A stretch of 64,000 bases of DNA from Patagioenas fasciata (lineage: Eukaryota > Chordata > Aves > Columbiformes > Columbidae), in assembly GCF_037038585.1 (NCBI RefSeq), contig NC_092521.1, positions 49,980,398 through 50,044,397 on the forward strand, in the 5' to 3' direction. Numbering within the stretch: the stretch's first letter is position 1; every line of letters starts with the position of its first letter. Positions 58,901 to 64,000 of the stretch are shown here, one piece after another. The notes under the pieces are model-generated. The model had not been told where the DNA came from. It did not search any database and saw nothing but the letters and a program-made list of their open reading frames with translations. Both the position numbers and the translations under genes were made by a program.

Positions 58901-61900
58901 AGTACAGCAGGATCCTTACCTTTTTTTTTTTTCCTTAAGAGTGTGCGCTTCAAAAGTTAACCTTTTTCCTTTTAGCTAGTGATATGTTGGAATAAAATCT
59001 ATTGGCAAAGTGACATATTCATTTCTGGTGACAGGGAAGAAGCTTGCTGACTTGTAGCTCTATGAGCCTGTGCGAAAGCTGGTGACACAACTTGTCTGAA
59101 GGCATTCTCCACTCAGCACTCTGATAATCTGTTCTTGCACTTTCCAGAGTGGGTTAATGCTCTTTAAAAGCTTGGCTTCTAGTTATTTCTTTTTTTTTCT
59201 TAGCAGTTGTTAAGCAGCCTTGCATAAACTAACTTGGAATCTGTTTGTGGGCCTCTGGGGAAACACAATGTAGAAACATGTTAGTTTGAAATGATACCCC
59301 CTTCTCCCTGGGCTTCTGCAACCCCCACTCTGAGGTTTATTTCTGAGGTCTTGTCTATGACTTGTTTGGGGATTTTATTTTTTAATGCAAAAACATGGAG
59401 AAAAGGGCTTAGCTGAAGCTGCAGGAAGGAAAGATCAAGCAGCAATCAAGTTTAATAGAATAGTATTTTATATAGTAAACTTCTAAAATAGGAATTAGCA
59501 ACGCTGTTTCCTGTGTGCGTATTTGAAAAATGGCGCTCTTGTCTGTGTGTGCTGATAGAGAGGAAGAAAAAGGAAATACAGAACATGGTAATTTTCTTTG
59601 TGTCCTCACTGTGTACTGCTATGAGGATATTGTTTGTTTTCCTCTCTGTCATGCGTGGAAAACAAACTGGAGTGATAAGGGTTCACACTTTTATCCTTCT
59701 CGTGTCTTTGATTTCATAATGGCATGTAAAGCTGATCATCTTGTTTTCAGTGTTCTGGTTTGATGTGGATCTGATGTGTTTTGGAAGAATGGAAGAAAAG
59801 CAGAGTTCTAAAACTTGCTAGGTCCGCAGACAGTGTATTGTCAGTCAAGGACTGCTAAGATTTCAGGAAAAACATGAAGCAGCAAAAACCAGCATTTAAG
59901 GCTGAACATCTGTGCATAGCACCATACTTGTTAACTATATGTTTGCTGGGATTTTGCGTGCAAGTGTGTGAGACACTTGAGTGCAGTGGCAGTCTGGCTG
60001 GGTGGTCTGGTTATATCTCTCAGCTGTGTAAAATAGCAAAATGCTGAACTGAGTGACTGCAGTTACACATATTTACTAAGTCTCTGGAGATGTATTCCTC
60101 TTGACCTTTCTTTCTTGGAACTTATGGTTTTTATAATTTTGTAATTGTAAAGATGATAAAAGCGAGTTTCTTAGAATAATAATAAAAATAATTTCTACAT
60201 ATATGAAAACCAAATTTCGTGTAGCCTGTTCAGTAGTGGATATTAACACGTGCTTTTGAGGGAGATAAAATATTTAACTTTTGTTATATGTTTTGTGTGA
60301 GGTTGTTTTAAAAGCATTGTCTCTGAGTAGCATAAGTAATTTAAGGCTTCATGTCACTTAACTGTTGTCAAATCATCTTAAGTTTGTGGTGGGTTTTTTG
60401 GTATGTTTTAATTTGCCTCCTTAAGTGACAGGGATTTTGGATCTCTTGCTTTATGGGCTAGTAGCCCGTCTGTGTGCACCTGTGTGGCCTTTCCGTGAGT
60501 GAAGGAGGTTGACCAAGTCTAAACTTAACATTTCTGCTGTTCTTTGTTGTATTTTTAGTTGGTGTATTTTAGTCACTTCTGATTCCATGAAATATAGGTG
60601 TCTTCCAGCTATGAAGAATAAAATGGATGATTTCTCAATTGACAGTACTGGTGTTTGTGTGAGGATGTATGTGTTTTGTGTTTGTGGGGGTTTTAGGTTT
60701 TGTGTGTGTTTGGTTTTGGCCACAATCACGGCTTTTCAACCAAAACTGCGTTTTTTTCTTTACATTGTATTCAACAATTCTTCAGAGCTCATACCGTCTT
60801 TGTAATAGAGGTCAGCCATTGTGGAATTTGACCTCTTATCTGATTTTTTTTTCTTTTTTCATTTTCACTGCCCCATGAACTGAACATGTACCTGTTGCCC
60901 CCCTCCCAGACTGCCAGTGACTTTAAAAGCTTTTTTGGTTTTAACATGAATATTCAAAAGTGTGTTATCTCTGCTTGCTGTGCTGTCCAGTGCAGCAACG
61001 TGTTTGTATAATGCTGAGTCACTGAGGTTAGCACTAGAATTGGTAAATGGGCTGTGTTTAGGAAGTGTTTATGTACAGAAAATATCACTGGTAATATATT
61101 TTTCCTTGAAGATATGTGCCAGATCTGGTCATCAAGGAATGTTAGTAACCTCTTTCTCCAGAGTGCTCATATTGTTCTTAACATCAGCCCAATTTAAAAT
61201 GCATCAAGAATATACTTTAAAAATAAATGTGTTCACTGTTATGTACAAATGGGAATTGCAGGCCTGTACTGTCCTATAAGAATAGCTCATATGCACACAC
61301 AAAGCAAATTACGCTTCGTTTATAGTAAAGAGCTGAGCTGAATGTTGTTGCGAAGGAGCGATAAGATAGAGGGCCTCTTACCAATGAAGTGTATCCATTT
61401 GTGTGAGTATCCTGAAGAGTCCCATATAAGAGGACATCCAGCTTTGATGTAAGGACAGCCCTCATCTGAATATCTTGTCTTTATAGAATGCATTTGGGAG
61501 TGACACCTGTGATGTGCTTACTTTGCTTGCATAGCTTTGTGTTAAGCCACTTGTAAGGTAAACATGGACTTAGTCACTGGTTTTGAATAGGAATGTTTTC
61601 CCTCCTCTCACACTTGTCATGGCTACATTATTAGTGTTAAATCTTAGACATCAGTGCAATAACTCTTGTATCCATAGGTACAATAGGAGACTTGGAGAAT
61701 GGCTTCAGAGCATGCCTATTTGAAGGAAGTTTGCAACATACATTATAATGTAGGGGTACACCTACATTTTAGTACAGTTTAGTCACAGAAGCAGAGTATA
61801 AACTTTTTCATCTCCTTCAGAGAGTTTTGTGCTGCCAAAGCTACCCTGCTCCTACAATATGAGCTCATTTAGATACATTGTTTGTCCATTGAATAGAAAT

Positions 61901-62465
61901 ACAGATTTGTATTAATCTTGAAATTTAATAGTGTTGCTATTGCAGGATCCTTTTTTTAAGTCAAGAGCTATGGTGGAAGAATGAAAATTCTTTGCCTTGT
62001 CTGGAAACATTTAGTTTAGTTGGTCAGAGCATCAGCCTCTGGGCCTTGTGTGGTTCTACCATAGCAGAAGGCCATCTGCAGGAATGTGGAGGGTTTAAAC
62101 TGATAGACATGAACTAATAGGGCACAGTCATACAGGAGGATTTTGTCATTGTAGTGGGGAATAATCTCAGTTTTTCAAGATAATGGTATTAGTCCTCTAG
62201 GTAATATGGTAATCCATATATGTCAGTAATTTATACCTTTCTGGAAATGCCACAAAGATTATTAATTGTGGAAGTATTCTGTACTATGTATGCAACTTGG
62301 ATTTTCTATTGTTCCAGTGAAACACCTTGCTGCAAGGTCAGACAAGTCAAATTGAGGTGAAAATGAGCTGGCTGAGCCTTTAAGATAGCTTGAAACCTTA
62401 GTTGTGTCTGTGCCTATGGATAACCTGTATCTTGTCCAGCTCTTGAAGCCACTCTTATCTCACAG

Positions 62466-62870
62466 GATAACAAAATGGCTGAGGTTGGAAGGGGTCTCTA
62501 AAGGTCCCCTTGTCCAACTGCCGTGCTTAGGCAAGACCACCTAGAGCTGGTTGCCCAAGACTATGTGCAGATGGCTATTCAATGCCTCCAAGGATGGAGA
62601 CTCCTCAGTGTCTCTGAGCAACTTGTGCCAGTGCTCAGTCACACAGTAAAAAAAGTGTTTCCTAATGTCTGAAGGGAACTTCCAGTGTTTTAGTTTGTGC
62701 CCATTGCCTCTGGTCCTGTCAGTGGGCACCACTGGCAAGAGCCTGGCTCTGTCCTTTTGTCACTTTCCCTTCAGGTATTTATACAGCTGGGTGAGATCTG
62801 CCCTGAGCCCTCTCTCCTCCAGCCTGAGCAGCCCTCGGACATCCTCACAGTGCTTAAGAGGTGGTCGAGT
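62466..62870 (-). mobile_element. CR1 LINE 3' region
   Basis: Reverse-strand CR1: GGCTGAGGTTGGAAGGGGTC, TCCAAGGATGGAGACTCCTC, TGCCCATTGCCTCTGGTCCT, GGGTGAGATCTGCCCTGAGC, CTCCAGCCTGAGCAGCCCTC. The RT-tail frame (62541-62738, minus) is partly open. In the last OSBPL1A intron. Confidence 0.88.
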
Positions 62871-64000
62871 ATAGTAGTTTTAAAAAAAACTTCCATGGGC
62901 CACGTGTCACAGATCAGCTGATACCAAAAAAACCAGTCTGTGTGTTACTGTCTTTGCTCCCACACAAGATATCGTATCTACAAAGACACGTGTCACTCTA
63001 GGCTGTCAGGTCCTGCTTCAGCTTGGGGGGTGGAAAGAACTCTTTCAATTCTTTGGACTTAGACTTTCATCAAATCTACCTTCTAGTTTATTCTAGTGGC
63101 CAGTGGATTTTATCAGAGAAGTTCATAAAGAGCTTACTAGAAGTTTAAGCTGGGGCCACGTCTTCCTCTGAGCTGTAAATGCTACTGGATTGCATATTAG
63201 GGGATGATAATAATAGATTATTTATTATTAGTAAGCAGCTTTGCTGCAATGTTAAATCTATCTCAGGGAGAAACAGGTTTGTTTTATCTACTCAATTAAT
63301 CTTTAGTTACTTTTTCACAAGAAGGACTGAGTAACAATGAGTAACAAACTGAATTATTGCAATAGAGAGAGATAAACCCCAGCAACAAAAAACCCCACCA
63401 GATAAAGGCGAAAGTGTTTGAGATCATTCATAAGGAGAGAAGATCTGCTCCATTCTGTGAGAATATTTGCATTATCTAGCCATTCTGCATGGCAATGGTG
63501 GTACTCTGTAGTGTCTCCTTGTAATATAGTAGTAGGTGTCATAGTTGGGGATAATTGTAGTGCTTTTAGACTCTGGTTAATTATTTCTAACAAAAATAAG
63601 AACTGGGAGGCAGTATTTCAGATTTCATTCTCACTATGCTAATGTCTTTTTGCTAATTTGCTCTAAGGTTGTGAACTTTCAGTTCGGATTTCCGTATCCC
63701 AAAGCAGAGTTATCTGTCTGCCCTAACTGGAGGACAAACTTCCCTGTGACATACTCTAACTTCAGGAAATGTCTTATCAGCCCACCCAGGGCCCTGCTGA
63801 CGTCCGCTGGCTGCTGCCTGCTCCAGGGGTAAGGTCAAAACAACAGTGCAGAGAAAGATCTTCCCTGAGAAGAGACAAACTTCTTAATGCTGCCAGTCCT
63901 TCTAAAATCTGAAGTAGAAGTGGGATTTCTATATTTGTGCCTGTCTTTGAAGTCTGGTTCTTTAATATTGGAGAGTTAAGAACTTTTTCTGGGCTCTAAC

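Larger units (their letters stand above)
52849..64000. other. OSBPL1A intron 15 (partial, over 11 kb)
   Basis: Contains CR1 at 54380 and 62466 and the internal CpG island at 55170-55960. The remaining AT-rich DNA, including 56-62.4 kb, shows no exon that I recognise. Confidence 0.65.

Noticed and set aside
63650..63840. Possible exon ending at GGG|GTAAGG near 63830
   Set aside because: The donor consensus is good, but the peptide does not resemble the next ORP1 exon and no convincing acceptor or frame continuity was found.
1..64000. tRNA, rRNA, CRISPR array or bacterial-type operon
   Set aside because: No tRNA box B-like sequence in a cloverleaf context, no repeat-spacer pattern and no operon-like coding density were seen.

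Overview
This is a stretch of vertebrate nuclear DNA, most likely from a bird. Coding sequence is split into short exons by GT-AG introns, promoters lie in CpG islands, and the dispersed repeats are CR1 LINEs. The CR1 copies are often 3' truncated fragments ending in ATTCTRTG-type octamers, as in birds and other sauropsids. The species cannot be named from the sequence alone.

Two protein-coding genes are arranged head to head. On the minus strand, from about 15.2 kb leftward and off the left edge, lies IMPACT, the RWD-domain regulator of GCN2 signalling. Nine coding exons join in frame into 253 codons; the C-terminal exon or exons lie outside the window. On the plus strand, from the CpG island at about 25-26.2 kb rightward and off the right edge, lies OSBPL1A (ORP1). 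Fourteen coding exons (exons 2-15) join in frame into 431 codons with three ankyrin repeats, a PH domain and a coiled-coil-like segment. The FFAT motif and sterol-binding (ORD) domain must lie to the right. The same divergent IMPACT/OSBPL1A neighbourhood is known on human 18q11.2.

The roughly 9.6 kb between the two promoters holds three CR1 copies, a small GC-rich patch at 16.49-16.66 kb with no assigned gene, and otherwise AT-rich unannotated sequence. A second strong CpG island at 55.17-55.96 kb lies inside OSBPL1A, after the exon that ends the ankyrin/PH half. It is well placed to be the promoter of the short isoform ORP1S, which carries only the sterol-binding half.

Introns carry at least twelve recognisable CR1 pieces, including two with uninterrupted remnants of the reverse-transcriptase ORF C-terminus. 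There is also an older CR1/L3-like ORF2 relic at about 5.65-6.6 kb. No tRNA, rRNA, CRISPR or prokaryote-type operon is present. No wholly new system was found; the most useful leads are the internal promoter, a CLEAR-like E-box in the OSBPL1A promoter, and the orphan GC-rich patch.
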